NCBI GenBank assembly: GCA_027483885.1
Contig: JAIXTO010000042.1
Location: 18,073-82,072, forward strand
DNA length: 64,000 nucleotides
From: Rhizobiaceae bacterium
GTDB taxonomy: Bacteria; Pseudomonadota; Alphaproteobacteria; Rhizobiales; Rhizobiaceae
Reading direction: 5' to 3'
Shown here: positions 25,559-34,390 of the stretch, in pieces
Layout: the number at the start of each line of letters is the position of its first letter
Numbering within the stretch: position 1 is the first letter of the stretch
The notes under the pieces: model-generated
The model's database searches: none
The model's input: the letters and a program-made list of their open reading frames with translations, nothing else
What the model was told of the DNA's origin: nothing
Made by a program: the position numbers and the translations under genes

Positions 25559-26335
25559 TCAGCGACCCTGCCAGATGGGGGCCCGTTTCTCCTGGAAAGC
25601 CCGCACGCCTTCGCTGGCATCCTCGCTCTGCAGCGCCCGAACCAGCGCGGGGGTGCGCAGGGACTGGGCTTCGGCCGGTGAAAGATGCGCGGTGCGGTTG
25701 ACGGTCTGCTTGATCGCCCGCAGGGAAAGCGGCGCGCAGGCGATGAGATCAGCGACCCATCGTTCGACCGCCTCGTCCAGTTCCTCACGCGGCGTCACCT
25801 CATTGACGATGCCAAAGCGCGCCATGTCATCTGCCGAAAACTGCCGGCCGCTCAGCATCACGCCCATGGCCTGGTTAAAAGGGATCTTGCGCTGCAACAG
25901 CACCATGCCGCCATCCAGCGGCATACGCCCGACGCGGGCTTCCGGCAGTCCGAACCTTGCATTGTCGGAGGCGATGACGATGTCGCAGCCGAGCACCATT
26001 TCAAAACCGCCGCCCAGCGCAAAGCCGTTGACCCTGGCAATGACAGGCACGTCGAGAGACCGACGAAAGGCGATGCCGCCAAAACCGGCCGGGCGGGCAA
26101 AGGCCCAGTAATCCAGCCCGGATTTGCCGCTGCCGCCCTTGAGGTCTGCACCGGCGCAGAAGGCCTTTTCGCCCGCCCCGGTGAGCACCACGCAACTGAC
26201 ATCGTCACGCGCTTCGATCTCACGCCATACCGCCTCGAGCGCCTCTTCGGTTGCCGCGTCCACCGCATTCATCCGCTCGGGGCGGTTGAGGGTGACACGG
26301 GCAACCCGCTCGCGGATCTCCAACAGCACGCTCAT
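25559..26335 (-). CDS. Enoyl-CoA hydratase/isomerase (crotonase) family protein
   Basis: 258 residues. Oxyanion-hole segment is TGAGEKAFCAGADLKGG and the second is ALGGGFEMVLGCDIVIASDNARFGLPEARVG, with the catalytic Glu in LPEARVG. The second Glu of classical hydratases is not in the expected place (PLDGGMVLLQRKI), so isomerase, hydrolase or retro-aldol chemistry is possible. Start overlaps the CoA-transferase stop by 4 nt. It should act on a CoA ester made by that transferase. Confidence 0.9.
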   Translation of the reverse strand: MSVLLEIRERVARVTLNRPERMNAVDAATEEALEAVWREIEARDDVSCVVLTGAGEKAFCAGADLKGGSGKSGLDYWAFARPAGFGGIAFRRSLDVPVIARVNGFALGGGFEMVLGCDIVIASDNARFGLPEARVGRMPLDGGMVLLQRKIPFNQAMGVMLSGRQFSADDMARFGIVNEVTPREELDEAVERWVADLIACAPLSLRAIKQTVNRTAHLSPAEAQSLRTPALVRALQSEDASEGVRAFQEKRAPIWQGR

Positions 26336-27492
26336 GCGGCGTCACCCCTTAAGGCCTCAGGCGTGGATGGAAAGAACTCCGCATTGTGCTCACCAAGCGT
26401 CGGCGGCGCAAGGCGCACCGTCACGGGAGCAGCCGAGAGCGCTATGGGAGACCCCACCAGCCGCACGGGGCCGGCCGGCGTTTCGCCAGCCTCCAGCACC
26501 ATGCCGTTGATGCGGGTCTGCTCGTCGTCCAGGGCTTCGGCCAGCGTCCGCACCGGCGCACACAGGATATCGACATCCTCCAGCCGCTTCAGCCAATGGG
26601 CACTGGAGTTTTGTGCAAAGCGGTGGTGAAAGATGGCCTGAAGGGCCGAACGATTGGTCATCTGCCGGTCGAAATCGGCAAAATCGGGCTTGAGCGAGAG
26701 GTCCTCCATCTCCAGGGCGGCGCAGATATCGCGCAACGGGTTCTGCTTGAAGGCGCCGACCATGACGATCTCGCCATCGGTGGTGGCAAAGCAGCCGGTC
26801 AGCGGAAAGGCGCCCCAGTTCAGCTTTTTCTCGCGCATCATCCAGGCGGCACCCTCCTGCATCTGCAGGGCAAGCATCGAGGAGTAAAGGCTGACCGAAA
26901 CCTGCTGGCCCTCGCCGGTCTTGGCCCGATGCAACAGCGCCAGCAGGATGCCCTGGGCCAGATGCATGCCAGCGGCATAATCGGCAAGCGGCGTTGCATA
27001 GATCGAGGTCGGATGGGCCTCGTCACTCTTGCGCTTCATCAAGCCCGTCAGTGCCTGGGCCAGAATGTCCTGGCCGCCCTTGTGCCGATAAGGCCCCTCG
27101 AGGCCGAAGCCGGTTCCCACGGCAAAAATCAGGCGCGGGTTGAGCGCCTTCAGCGTCTCGTAGCCCAGCCCCATGCGCTCCATCACGCCGGGCCGGAAAT
27201 TGTTGACCACCACATCGGCATCCTTGATCAGGTCGAGGATGCCCTTCAGCACGGCATCCTGCTTCAGATCCAGCGCCAGGCTCTTCTTGTTGCGATTGAG
27301 CGAGCAGAATACCGGGTTATTGAGCCCGTCCGGATCCGAGCCCAGAGACCAGCGCGACAGGTCGCCGATTTTCGCCTTCTCGATCTTGATCACCTCTGCG
27401 CCGTAATCGGCCAGGGTCTGGGTGCAGCAGGGGCCGAGCATGACCTGGGTGAAATCGATAACGCGGATGCCGTCGAGGGGAAGGGTGGTCAT
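26332..27492 (-). CDS. Class III (CaiB/BaiF) CoA-transferase
   Basis: 386 residues. Opening LDGIRVIDFTQVMLGPCCTQTLADYGAEVIKIE is diagnostic, and the catalytic Asp is in IYATPLADYAAGMHLAQG. It moves CoA from a donor to a carboxylic acid. It overlaps genes on both sides by 4 nt, so it is co-translated with the FAD oxidoreductase and the crotonase. Together they suggest oxidation, CoA activation and hydration or cleavage of an imported acid. Confidence 0.92.
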   Translation of the reverse strand: MTTLPLDGIRVIDFTQVMLGPCCTQTLADYGAEVIKIEKAKIGDLSRWSLGSDPDGLNNPVFCSLNRNKKSLALDLKQDAVLKGILDLIKDADVVVNNFRPGVMERMGLGYETLKALNPRLIFAVGTGFGLEGPYRHKGGQDILAQALTGLMKRKSDEAHPTSIYATPLADYAAGMHLAQGILLALLHRAKTGEGQQVSVSLYSSMLALQMQEGAAWMMREKKLNWGAFPLTGCFATTDGEIVMVGAFKQNPLRDICAALEMEDLSLKPDFADFDRQMTNRSALQAIFHHRFAQNSSAHWLKRLEDVDILCAPVRTLAEALDDEQTRINGMVLEAGETPAGPVRLVGSPIALSAAPVTVRLAPPTLGEHNAEFFPSTPEALRGDAA

Positions 27493-28847
27493 TCGGCAGC
27501 CTCCAGGAATGATGCATTGGCAGACGGCCTGTCGCCGGGATCTGCCCCTTGCGCCCGCAGGCGTTTTCGAATCTGGCCTATATCGGCCTGTCTCACGGTA
27601 ACGCCGGCATGGAGCGCGACGACGGCAGCGACACCGGCAGCCTCCCCCATGGCCATGCAGGGAGGGATTTCGCGGCTCGATTTCTGCGCCTGCGGCGTGG
27701 CGGAATAGTGCCGGCCGGCCACCAGGATCTGGTCGATTTCGCGTGGCAGCATGGCCCGGTAGGGGGTGTAGTAATCCCGGCCGCGGCAGACGGTATCTTC
27801 AAAATGCCTTCGGCTTGCCACATCCTCCTTGGTCACCACATAGTCGCCCTGCAGCAGGCGCGTCTGGCGCACGCCGGTCTGTGGCGCGAAATCCACCACA
27901 TAAGCCTTTTCGAAACCCGGCAGCTGTTCGCGGGCGAAATCCAAGAGCTTGCCGATGCGGGTGCGCCCTTCCATTTCCGCCGTCGTCAGGTCCTCGACGC
28001 TCAGGCCGGAGAGCTTGGGCATATGCGGGCAGTTGAGCCAGATAACACCGGGCAGCGGCGTCTCCAGCCACCAGAAGGACCAGCAGCCGCCGATCAGGCG
28101 CTTGGCCTCATGATCCAGTCGCTTGAAGCGTTCCGGCTCCTCATGCTCGAAGCGCTCGGCAGCGTCGGTATCGACACCGCCCCAGCGCGACACGGTGGTC
28201 AGGAGAAAATTGTCCTCGATATGGGCCGCGCCGGCATTGGCTGCAACGTCGAGGTCGCCGGTGGTATCGATGATCACGTCGCCCATGATCGCCTGCTGAC
28301 CGGCCTTGGTCTGGCAAACCACCCCTTTCACCACGCCATCCTCGACGATGGTGTGCGAGAACCAGCTGTGGGTGCGAAGCTTCACGCCGGCCTCGCGGAT
28401 CAGGTCATAGGCCGTGCCCTTGAAGGCATCGGGATCGAAGGCTGCGGAAAAGCACACCGGATGCGGCATGGTCTGGGTGTGGAAGTCGAACAGGCCCCAG
28501 CGTGACCAGCGGCGCCAGGCCTCCGGCGTCGCCCGGATATGGTCCTGCATGTCCTTCGCATCGGGCGTGACGCACAGGCCCTTCTTCTGCATCCGCTCGA
28601 TCATTTCCAGGCACAGCCCGCGCACGGTCACCTCGTGATCGTTCGTCATGTCATCGAGCACCAGCACCATGCCACCGGAGGCAAGACCGCCCAGATAGGG
28701 ATAACGCTCAAGAAGGGTAACGGAGGCGCCGTTGCGTGCCGCCGAGACTGCGGCCGAGATGCCAGCCGGTCCGCCGCCGACCACGACCACGTTGGATCTG
28801 TCGACGACCGGGACGTCGGCCGCGGGTCGGTGAATTGTCAATGTCAT
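27489..28847 (-). CDS. FAD-dependent oxidoreductase (FAD_oxidored family)
   Basis: 452 residues using ATG 28847 (AGGA upstream); the track start 28958 lies in the permease gene. The FAD-binding motif is NVVVVGGGPAGISAAVSAARNGASVTLLERYPYLGGLASGGM. A later DVIIDTTGDLDVAANAGA is the second FAD contact. The family resembles FAD-linked dehydrogenases related to fumarate reductase/tricarballylate-type enzymes, but the substrate is unknown. It follows the ABC permease by 25 nt and precedes the CoA-transferase. Confidence 0.88.
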   Translation of the reverse strand: MTLTIHRPAADVPVVDRSNVVVVGGGPAGISAAVSAARNGASVTLLERYPYLGGLASGGMVLVLDDMTNDHEVTVRGLCLEMIERMQKKGLCVTPDAKDMQDHIRATPEAWRRWSRWGLFDFHTQTMPHPVCFSAAFDPDAFKGTAYDLIREAGVKLRTHSWFSHTIVEDGVVKGVVCQTKAGQQAIMGDVIIDTTGDLDVAANAGAAHIEDNFLLTTVSRWGGVDTDAAERFEHEEPERFKRLDHEAKRLIGGCWSFWWLETPLPGVIWLNCPHMPKLSGLSVEDLTTAEMEGRTRIGKLLDFAREQLPGFEKAYVVDFAPQTGVRQTRLLQGDYVVTKEDVASRRHFEDTVCRGRDYYTPYRAMLPREIDQILVAGRHYSATPQAQKSSREIPPCMAMGEAAGVAAVVALHAGVTVRQADIGQIRKRLRAQGADPGDRPSANASFLEAAE

Positions 28848-28872
28848 GGCTGATGTCCTGTCGATTCTAACG

Positions 28873-29733
28873 TCAGTGGTTGCTGGTCTTCCAGCGGACG
28901 ATTTTCTTTTCCGCCAGCGACACGATGGAAAACAGCGTGACGGCAAGGGCTGCTGCAATCATCACCGTGGCGTAGAGCAGCGGCGAGCGGAAATTGTAGG
29001 TGGCCTCGATGATCAGCGCCCCGAGCCCGAAGCTTGATCCGATCCACTCGGCAACGATGGCGCCCATGACGCAACTGGTGGCAGCGATGCGCAGCGCGGC
29101 AAAAAGAAAGGGCATGGAGGCCGGGAGGCGGACCTTCCAGAGGATTTCCATCTGGCTTGCGGAAAGAACGCGCATCAGGTCCAGCATGGCGGGGCTTGCC
29201 GAGCGCAGGCCCTGGACCATGTTGACCAGCGTTGGAAAGAAGCAGATCAGGCCGGCAATGATGATCTTGGGTGCCACGCCATTGCCGAAGATCAGCACCA
29301 GGATCGGTGCAAGCGCGATGATCGGGATCGATTTGATAAAGACGGCGATCGGATAAAAGGCCTTCTCCGCATTGCTGTTGTGAACGAACCAGACGGCAAG
29401 CAGGATGGCGGCGAGATTGCCGAAGAAAAAACCTGCCAGGGCTTCCATCAGGGTCGGAAGCAGGTTCGTCCACAGCACGCCGGCATTGTCGCGAAGGGCA
29501 GCAAGCACTTCCAGCGGAGCCGGTGCCATGAAGGTCGGCACAGAAAAGACCGTGATGACGGACTGCCACAAAACGATGCAGCCGATGGCCGCGGTGATCG
29601 TCGGCCAGCGGTTGGCAAGCCAGTTCATCACGCCCTTCTGCAGGCAAACGCCAAGCGGCAGCGGCGCATCCTGGCGCCCGGACATATCCGCATCGCCGGC
29701 GGCAATTTTTGTCGAGGGTGCAATCTCGCTCAT
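28873..29733 (-). CDS. ABC transporter permease (SsuC/TauC/ThiX type)
   Basis: 286 residues. Start set at 29733, where GGAGG is 7 nt upstream and the ATG shares one base with the ATPase stop. Membrane segments include AAIGCIVLWQSVITVFSV and a BPD_transp_1 core with MRVLSASQMEILWKVRLPASMPFLFAALRIAATS as the coupling loop. It partners the ATPase (29733-30545) and NMT1-type binding protein (30551-31582). Such systems import sulfonates, nitrate, pyrimidine precursors or aromatic acids. Confidence 0.92.
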   Translation of the reverse strand: MSEIAPSTKIAAGDADMSGRQDAPLPLGVCLQKGVMNWLANRWPTITAAIGCIVLWQSVITVFSVPTFMAPAPLEVLAALRDNAGVLWTNLLPTLMEALAGFFFGNLAAILLAVWFVHNSNAEKAFYPIAVFIKSIPIIALAPILVLIFGNGVAPKIIIAGLICFFPTLVNMVQGLRSASPAMLDLMRVLSASQMEILWKVRLPASMPFLFAALRIAATSCVMGAIVAEWIGSSFGLGALIIEATYNFRSPLLYATVMIAAALAVTLFSIVSLAEKKIVRWKTSNH

Positions 29734-30545
29734 CAGCATTCCTCCAGAAGGGCACGCAGATGTGCGGTGATCTTCACGAATTCCAGCGTATCGCGGATCT
29801 TCAGCGAGCGGGGGAAGGGAAGGTCCACCTTCAGGAACTCCTTCACGCGGCCCGGATGAGATTGCAGCATCAGCACATGCTGGCCGAGAAACACCGCCTC
29901 CGGGATGGAGTGCGTGACGAAGAGGATGGTGGTCCCGGTCTCCTGCCAGAGGCGCAGCAATTCCTCGTTCAGCTTGTCGCGGGTGATTTCGTCGAGCGCG
30001 CCGAACGGTTCGTCCATCAGAAGGATGCGCGGGCGCGTCACCAGCGCCCTTGCAATCGCCACGCGCTGGCGCTGGCCGCCGGACAACTCGTCCGGCAGGG
30101 CATTTTCGCGTCCCTTGAGGCCAACCATGTCCAGCAGTTGCGCAGGATCGGCATAGGAACTGCCGGGACCATGGCGGCCGACTTCAAGCGGCAGGCGCAC
30201 ATTGTCGATCACAGTTCGCCAGGGCAAAAGCGTTGCCTCCTGGAAGACGAAGGCAAAATCGCGGCCTTCCCGCGCCTGCCTTGGCGTTTGCCCGTTGACC
30301 GAAACGGTGCCGCCGCTGATCGGCACGAGATCGGCGACACAGCGCAGAAGCGTCGATTTCCCGCAACCCGATGGACCCAGCATGGTGACGAAACCGCCCT
30401 GCGGAATATCCACGGACACTTTTGACAGTGCCGTGAATTGCGATGCGCCGCTTCCGAAACGGATGTCGAGATTGCGGATGGAAACGGCAGGCGCGCAAAA
30501 AGCCGCGTCCATGGGCGTGTGCTCTTTTGCAAGACCGGCTGCCAT
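29733..30545 (-). CDS. ABC transporter ATP-binding protein (SsuB/TauB type)
   Basis: 270 residues. Walker A LGPSGCGKSTLL, signature LSGGQRQRVAIARAL, Walker B ILLMDEPFGALDEITRD, switch His VTHSIPEAV. ATG 30545 follows the binding-protein stop closely; GTG 30548 and ATG 30512 are alternatives and the ribosome site is weak for all. It energises import of the ligand bound by the upstream-encoded protein. Confidence 0.92.
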   Translation of the reverse strand: MAAGLAKEHTPMDAAFCAPAVSIRNLDIRFGSGASQFTALSKVSVDIPQGGFVTMLGPSGCGKSTLLRCVADLVPISGGTVSVNGQTPRQAREGRDFAFVFQEATLLPWRTVIDNVRLPLEVGRHGPGSSYADPAQLLDMVGLKGRENALPDELSGGQRQRVAIARALVTRPRILLMDEPFGALDEITRDKLNEELLRLWQETGTTILFVTHSIPEAVFLGQHVLMLQSHPGRVKEFLKVDLPFPRSLKIRDTLEFVKITAHLRALLEEC

Positions 30546-30550
30546 CACGG

Positions 30551-31582
30551 TTATCCCACCTGCTTGCGGATGTCGGCGGTGGCGTCGAGGATCGCCAGGC
30601 TCATGACGTCATCGACAGTCGGCACCGAGCCCTTGAACTGTCCGAGATCGGCATAGGCGCCGAGCTGGGCCTTCCAGTTGTCGGCGTTCATGGCGCCCCA
30701 GCCGCTTTTCGCCGTCACATCGTTGAAGGCAAATTTCATCAACGGGCCGATCGCTTCCAGTTCATTCGCCTTGTCGAGATTGGGGTAGGCCTCCACCAGA
30801 AGCGAGACCGCTTCCTCCTGGTGATCGCGGGCATAACCCCAGCCCCTGGCGGTGGCGCCCAGGAAGCGTGTCAACTCGTCTGAATGCTTGGAAAGCTGGG
30901 CGTCCGTGGTGTAATAAACGTTGGCGTAAAGCTGCAGCCCGCCATCCCACAACATGAGATCGACACGGTCGTCGCCGAGCACCTTGAGGGCGCTGGTATT
31001 GGTGAGCCAGCCGGTCACGGCATCGGCCTGACCGGTGATCAACTGGTTCATGTCGGAGCCCATGTTGACCATCTTCACCTGGTCTTCCGCAATGCCGTTC
31101 TTCGCGAGAAGCGCCCGCAGCAGGATGAAGGCCGTCGGTTGTGTGGCAATGGTCTTGCCGATCATGTCCTTCGGCGAGGCAATCGGCTTGCCCTTGCGCG
31201 AGAAGTAAGCAAACGGGTGCTTCTGATAACCCGCTGCAATGGCTTTCACCGGCATGCCGGCAGAGCGGGCCAGCATGACCGACGGGCTCGACGAGATCTG
31301 TCCGAGCGTCGATTGTCCGGCTGCGACGCCGGCCACGCCATCGACATTCGGGCCCCCGGGCACGATGTCGAGCGTGATACCCGCATCCTTGTAGAACCCT
31401 TTCTTCATGGCGACGACCTCGCCCAGAATTCCGTTGGAGGCCAACCAGCCGAGCTGCATGCGGATCGTAGCATCGGCGGCGCGGGCGCTGGAGATGCTGA
31501 GGAGACTTGAGGTGGCTGCAAGCGTGCCCGCAGCGGCGCTGCCGGCGAGAAATCCGCGCCGGTTCATCGATAAATTGGACAT
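30551..31582 (-). CDS. ABC transporter substrate-binding protein, NMT1/TauA type, with Tat-like signal
   Basis: 343 residues. ATG 31582 has AGGGGA upstream; the track start 31741 is not supported. The signal region MNRRGFLAGSAAAGTLAATSS has the twin-arginine form RRxFL, so Tat export is likely. Mature part: TIRMQLGWLASNGILGEVVAMKKGFYKDAGITLDIVPGG, typical of NMT1/SsuA-like proteins. First gene of a seven-gene minus-strand operon ending in LysR. Ligand unknown. Confidence 0.9.
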   Translation of the reverse strand: MSNLSMNRRGFLAGSAAAGTLAATSSLLSISSARAADATIRMQLGWLASNGILGEVVAMKKGFYKDAGITLDIVPGGPNVDGVAGVAAGQSTLGQISSSPSVMLARSAGMPVKAIAAGYQKHPFAYFSRKGKPIASPKDMIGKTIATQPTAFILLRALLAKNGIAEDQVKMVNMGSDMNQLITGQADAVTGWLTNTSALKVLGDDRVDLMLWDGGLQLYANVYYTTDAQLSKHSDELTRFLGATARGWGYARDHQEEAVSLLVEAYPNLDKANELEAIGPLMKFAFNDVTAKSGWGAMNADNWKAQLGAYADLGQFKGSVPTVDDVMSLAILDATADIRKQVG

Positions 31583-31896
31583 CTGGTTCCCCTTTTTGGA
31601 GCGCGACTGTGACCGGTCACGCCGTATGCCTTCTGGCACTGGAGGAAATGATGCGGGAAGGAAGCGTTCTAAGAAAGAAGAATTTTTAGTTTCTTTCATT
31701 GCCGATATGGCAACGCATTTTAGGCAGGATCTGGTCGGCAAGACGGCCGCCGGCGCGGCCGCAGTTTTTGCCGATCAGTGCAAACCTTTGCCGCTTCCTC
31801 GATGCGGTTCATGTCTTGGGGGAAGGATCTCGATCGCCAACCGTTCGGCGAAACGTGCCTGCGGGGCTCCGCGTCAGCCCTTGCGCCGCCGCCCCA
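31583..31896. other. 314-nt gap upstream of the NMT1-type ABC operon, containing a LysR-type box
   Basis: Between the binding-protein start and the NACHT-FGE stop, both minus strand. The only clear element is TTGCC-GATAT-GGCAA at 31699-31713. AT-rich sequence (about 31675-31690) lies between that box and the gene start, suitable for a promoter, but no good -35/-10 pair stands out. Confidence 0.45.
31699..31713. promoter_or_regulatory. T-N11-A palindrome, candidate LysR box
   Basis: TTGCC-GATAT-GGCAA, perfect 5-bp arms containing the T-N11-A spacing of LysR-type sites, about 120 bp upstream of the binding-protein start. The operon's terminal gene encodes a LysR regulator, so an autoregulatory loop is plausible. 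Function is inferred from position and symmetry only. Confidence 0.45.
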
Positions 31897-33972
31897 TCAA
31901 GGCGAATGCTGCGAGACGGCCACGCGAAAACCGTTGCCGCGCCAGTAGCCATCCGGTTCAAGGCTGCCGCGATAGGTGGTGCAGGCCTTCAGCTTGCCGC
32001 TCGAAAAACATCCGCCGCGCAGTACCCGGCGAATGCGCGGGCCGGCATCGGGGTCTTCCCGGCCATCCATGGCATAGGGGTATGTGAACGAGGGCGTCGT
32101 CATGTCGTTGCCCCAGAGCGTCGTTGTCCATTCCCAGACTTCGCCGGCCATGTCGAAGCAGCCGTAAGGGGACCGCCCCTTGGGAAACAACCCGACAGCA
32201 ACAGTGCGGTTGAAGCCGGCTTCCTCGGAATTGCAGGCGTCCGGCTGGAACTGCGCGCCCCAGGGATAAACGATGGTCTGGTCGCCAGCATCCGGCTGAT
32301 CGCCGCGGGCTGCCCGTTCCCATTCCGGTTCGGTGGGCAGGCGCACCACGTCATGCGGCTCGATCCGGCCTTCGGCCCGCCACCGCAGCGTCAGCCAGGC
32401 GCAGTAGGCGTTCGCATCATGCCAGGTGAGATCGGTTGCCGGCGCATTGCGGCGCTCGGGGTCGTGCGCCTCGGGGCTTTTCCATGACCGCCCCGTCTCT
32501 GCGATGAAGCGGGCGTAATCGGCATTGACGACGGGATAACGACCGAGGCGAAAGGCTTCCACGGTGACCGGATGGGCGGGTGCGGAATTCGGATGGGTTG
32601 CCGATCCGAACGTGAAGGTGCCGCCGGGGATATCGGCAAGCCCCTGCAGATCGCGCGGATCACCGAAATACGAGAGCGTGCGCGCGGCCCGTTCACGGCG
32701 ATAGGCCGAGAGGCGGCCCTCTTCGACAACCGACAGAAGAAGCGGCAGTACGTGCTGGCGAAGCTCTGGCGCCTGTTCCAGAAATTCGGCGGCGAGCAAC
32801 GCGCCGTGGAACGGCATGTCATCGGGTCCGGAAAGCAGTGGCTCGATCAGCGGTGCAATCGGCCGGCCGCTTGCCAGCAGCCGGCGGGCAAGGTTCTGGA
32901 TCAGCGGCTCGAAGGCCTGCGGGTTCTCGCGGTAGAGCGCTACTGCCTCTGCCGGCGGATGAAGATGAAGCTCGTTTGCAGCCAGCAGCGTCGAAAACCG
33001 GAGGCCTAGCGTCTGCAGTCTTTGCAGGATCGTGTCATTCTGTTCAAAACCATCGCCTGTGACATACGCCAGCGCATGACGCGTCACCACCATCGGATCA
33101 ATGCCGAGCTGCCGGGCGACTCCGCCCGCCCAGGCATCGGCCAGGGCCTGTTCGCTGTCCGGCTCCGTCTGCGGCTGGATTTCCATCCGGGCACCGAAGA
33201 GGGCCGGGTTGGCGGTCAGGCTCGAGAGCAGGTTTACCGGCATTTCGGGTGCGCCCGCCCGCCGCTGGCTGGCAAGAAGCGGCAGCAATTCATATCGCGG
33301 CAGATCGGCGGGCAGCGGCCAGTCGCGCACGATGCGGCTGTCGCCGAGAAGGAGAGCGCGCACATGGGGCGTCGTGGCCTGAAATTGTCGCACCGCATCG
33401 ATCATCTGTGGCCCCGCCGCCTGAAGGGCGTCGATGCCGTCGACAATCAGCAGCAAGCCGGCATCGCCGTCGCACCAGGTATCGCTGTCGAGGAGGGTGC
33501 AGAGACCGGGCAGGCGGCGCTCGATCAGCGTTTCAAGCGTCAGGCCCGCTTGCGCGTCGATCACCAGCGGCACGAGGTTTTGGATGTCGAACATTTCAGG
33601 CGCGGTGTCGCCTGCCTCGTTGCGGACGATCATGCGGGGTGCGTTTTCGCCCGAGGCAATCTGCCAGGCAAGCTGGCGGGCAAAGCTCGTCTTGCCGGCG
33701 CCGCTCTCGCCGGTGAGGAGCAGCAGGGCGTGGTCACGCACCATTTCCACAGCCGAAAAATGCTGCGGTACGGGAGGCGGGGCGCCGTCGGCAAACACAC
33801 GCAGGCCCTTGGCCGCCTTGTCCTCGTCGGTGAAATTGACAAGAAGCGGGATGAAACCCTCGATCAGCGAAACAGGCCGGCCCTGCGGCCCCTCGTCCGG
33901 CAGGACATGAACCACGGTGCTTGCAGCCGTGGCGACGGCCTCCGTTCGCAGGCGATCAAGGGCATCATGCAT
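31897..33972 (-). CDS. NACHT-like STAND ATPase fused to a C-terminal FGE-sulfatase (SUMF1) domain
   Basis: 691 residues. Residues about 80-240 form a P-loop NTPase: Walker A TGESGAGKTSFAR (88-95), Walker B GLLLIVDGIDAL (173-181). A helical part (about 270-445) ends in a HEAT-like ERAARTLSYFGDPRDLQGL. Residues 447-687 are an FGE-sulfatase/C-type-lectin-fold domain: LADIPGGTFTFGS, VVRLPTEPEWERAARG, GCFDMAGEVWEWTTT, RVLRGGCFSSGKLKACTTYR, GNGFRVA. Cysteines are at about 655 and 664; the first is not placed as in oxygen-dependent FGE. No signal peptide, so cytosolic. It starts 8 nt after the VOC gene and ends a transporter operon. Role unknown; STAND proteins with sensor domains often act in signalling or defence. 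Confidence 0.82.
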   Translation of the reverse strand: MHDALDRLRTEAVATAASTVVHVLPDEGPQGRPVSLIEGFIPLLVNFTDEDKAAKGLRVFADGAPPPVPQHFSAVEMVRDHALLLLTGESGAGKTSFARQLAWQIASGENAPRMIVRNEAGDTAPEMFDIQNLVPLVIDAQAGLTLETLIERRLPGLCTLLDSDTWCDGDAGLLLIVDGIDALQAAGPQMIDAVRQFQATTPHVRALLLGDSRIVRDWPLPADLPRYELLPLLASQRRAGAPEMPVNLLSSLTANPALFGARMEIQPQTEPDSEQALADAWAGGVARQLGIDPMVVTRHALAYVTGDGFEQNDTILQRLQTLGLRFSTLLAANELHLHPPAEAVALYRENPQAFEPLIQNLARRLLASGRPIAPLIEPLLSGPDDMPFHGALLAAEFLEQAPELRQHVLPLLLSVVEEGRLSAYRRERAARTLSYFGDPRDLQGLADIPGGTFTFGSATHPNSAPAHPVTVEAFRLGRYPVVNADYARFIAETGRSWKSPEAHDPERRNAPATDLTWHDANAYCAWLTLRWRAEGRIEPHDVVRLPTEPEWERAARGDQPDAGDQTIVYPWGAQFQPDACNSEEAGFNRTVAVGLFPKGRSPYGCFDMAGEVWEWTTTLWGNDMTTPSFTYPYAMDGREDPDAGPRIRRVLRGGCFSSGKLKACTTYRGSLEPDGYWRGNGFRVAVSQHSP

Positions 33973-33980
33973 GACAGACC

Positions 33981-34376
33981 TCAGCGGAAAAGTTTGGCGA
34001 CGTCGGGATTGTGAAAGCGCTGGATCTCGATGGCATAACCGGCGGGATCCTCGAAAAAGAAATGTTCGCAGAACGTGCCGCGCAGCATATCCGAAAGACC
34101 GGGCACTTTTGCGGCAGAGAGCTTGTCATGCCAGGCCTGAACCTCTTCGCTGACGATGGTCAGCAGGACCGCGCTTTTCGGCTGGTGCTTCAGGTGGCCG
34201 CGATTGCCATCGACAATGCCGAAATAGCTGTTGGGCGCGATGCGATAGATGCGCGCCATGGTCTGGTCGAGCACCAGTTCGAAGCCCAGCACCTCCTCGT
34301 AGAAGGGAATGACGGCATGGATGTCGTCGTAATAGAAGAAGGTGATCGAATAATCTCTGGTCAAATCTCTGGTCAT
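33981..34376 (-). CDS. VOC (glyoxalase/bleomycin-resistance/dioxygenase) family protein
   Basis: 131 residues with two beta-alpha-beta-beta-beta units: ITFFYYDDIHAVIPFYEEVLGFELVLD and AWHDKLSAAKVPGL...EHFFFEDPAGYAIEIQRFHNP. The Glu in YAIEIQ matches the usual last metal ligand; His residues at the first site are less clear. Could be an isomerase, lyase, dioxygenase or binding protein. Start has GGAGAA upstream. Sits between a peptide-type binding protein and the NACHT-FGE gene. Confidence 0.82.
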   Translation of the reverse strand: MTRDLTRDYSITFFYYDDIHAVIPFYEEVLGFELVLDQTMARIYRIAPNSYFGIVDGNRGHLKHQPKSAVLLTIVSEEVQAWHDKLSAAKVPGLSDMLRGTFCEHFFFEDPAGYAIEIQRFHNPDVAKLFR

Positions 34377-34390
34377 GGGCTTTCTCCGGA

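Noticed and set aside
31897-33972. Diversity-generating retroelement target
   Set aside because: The FGE/lectin-fold domain could be a variable target, but I see no reverse transcriptase gene, no template repeat and no adenine-biased repeat nearby.
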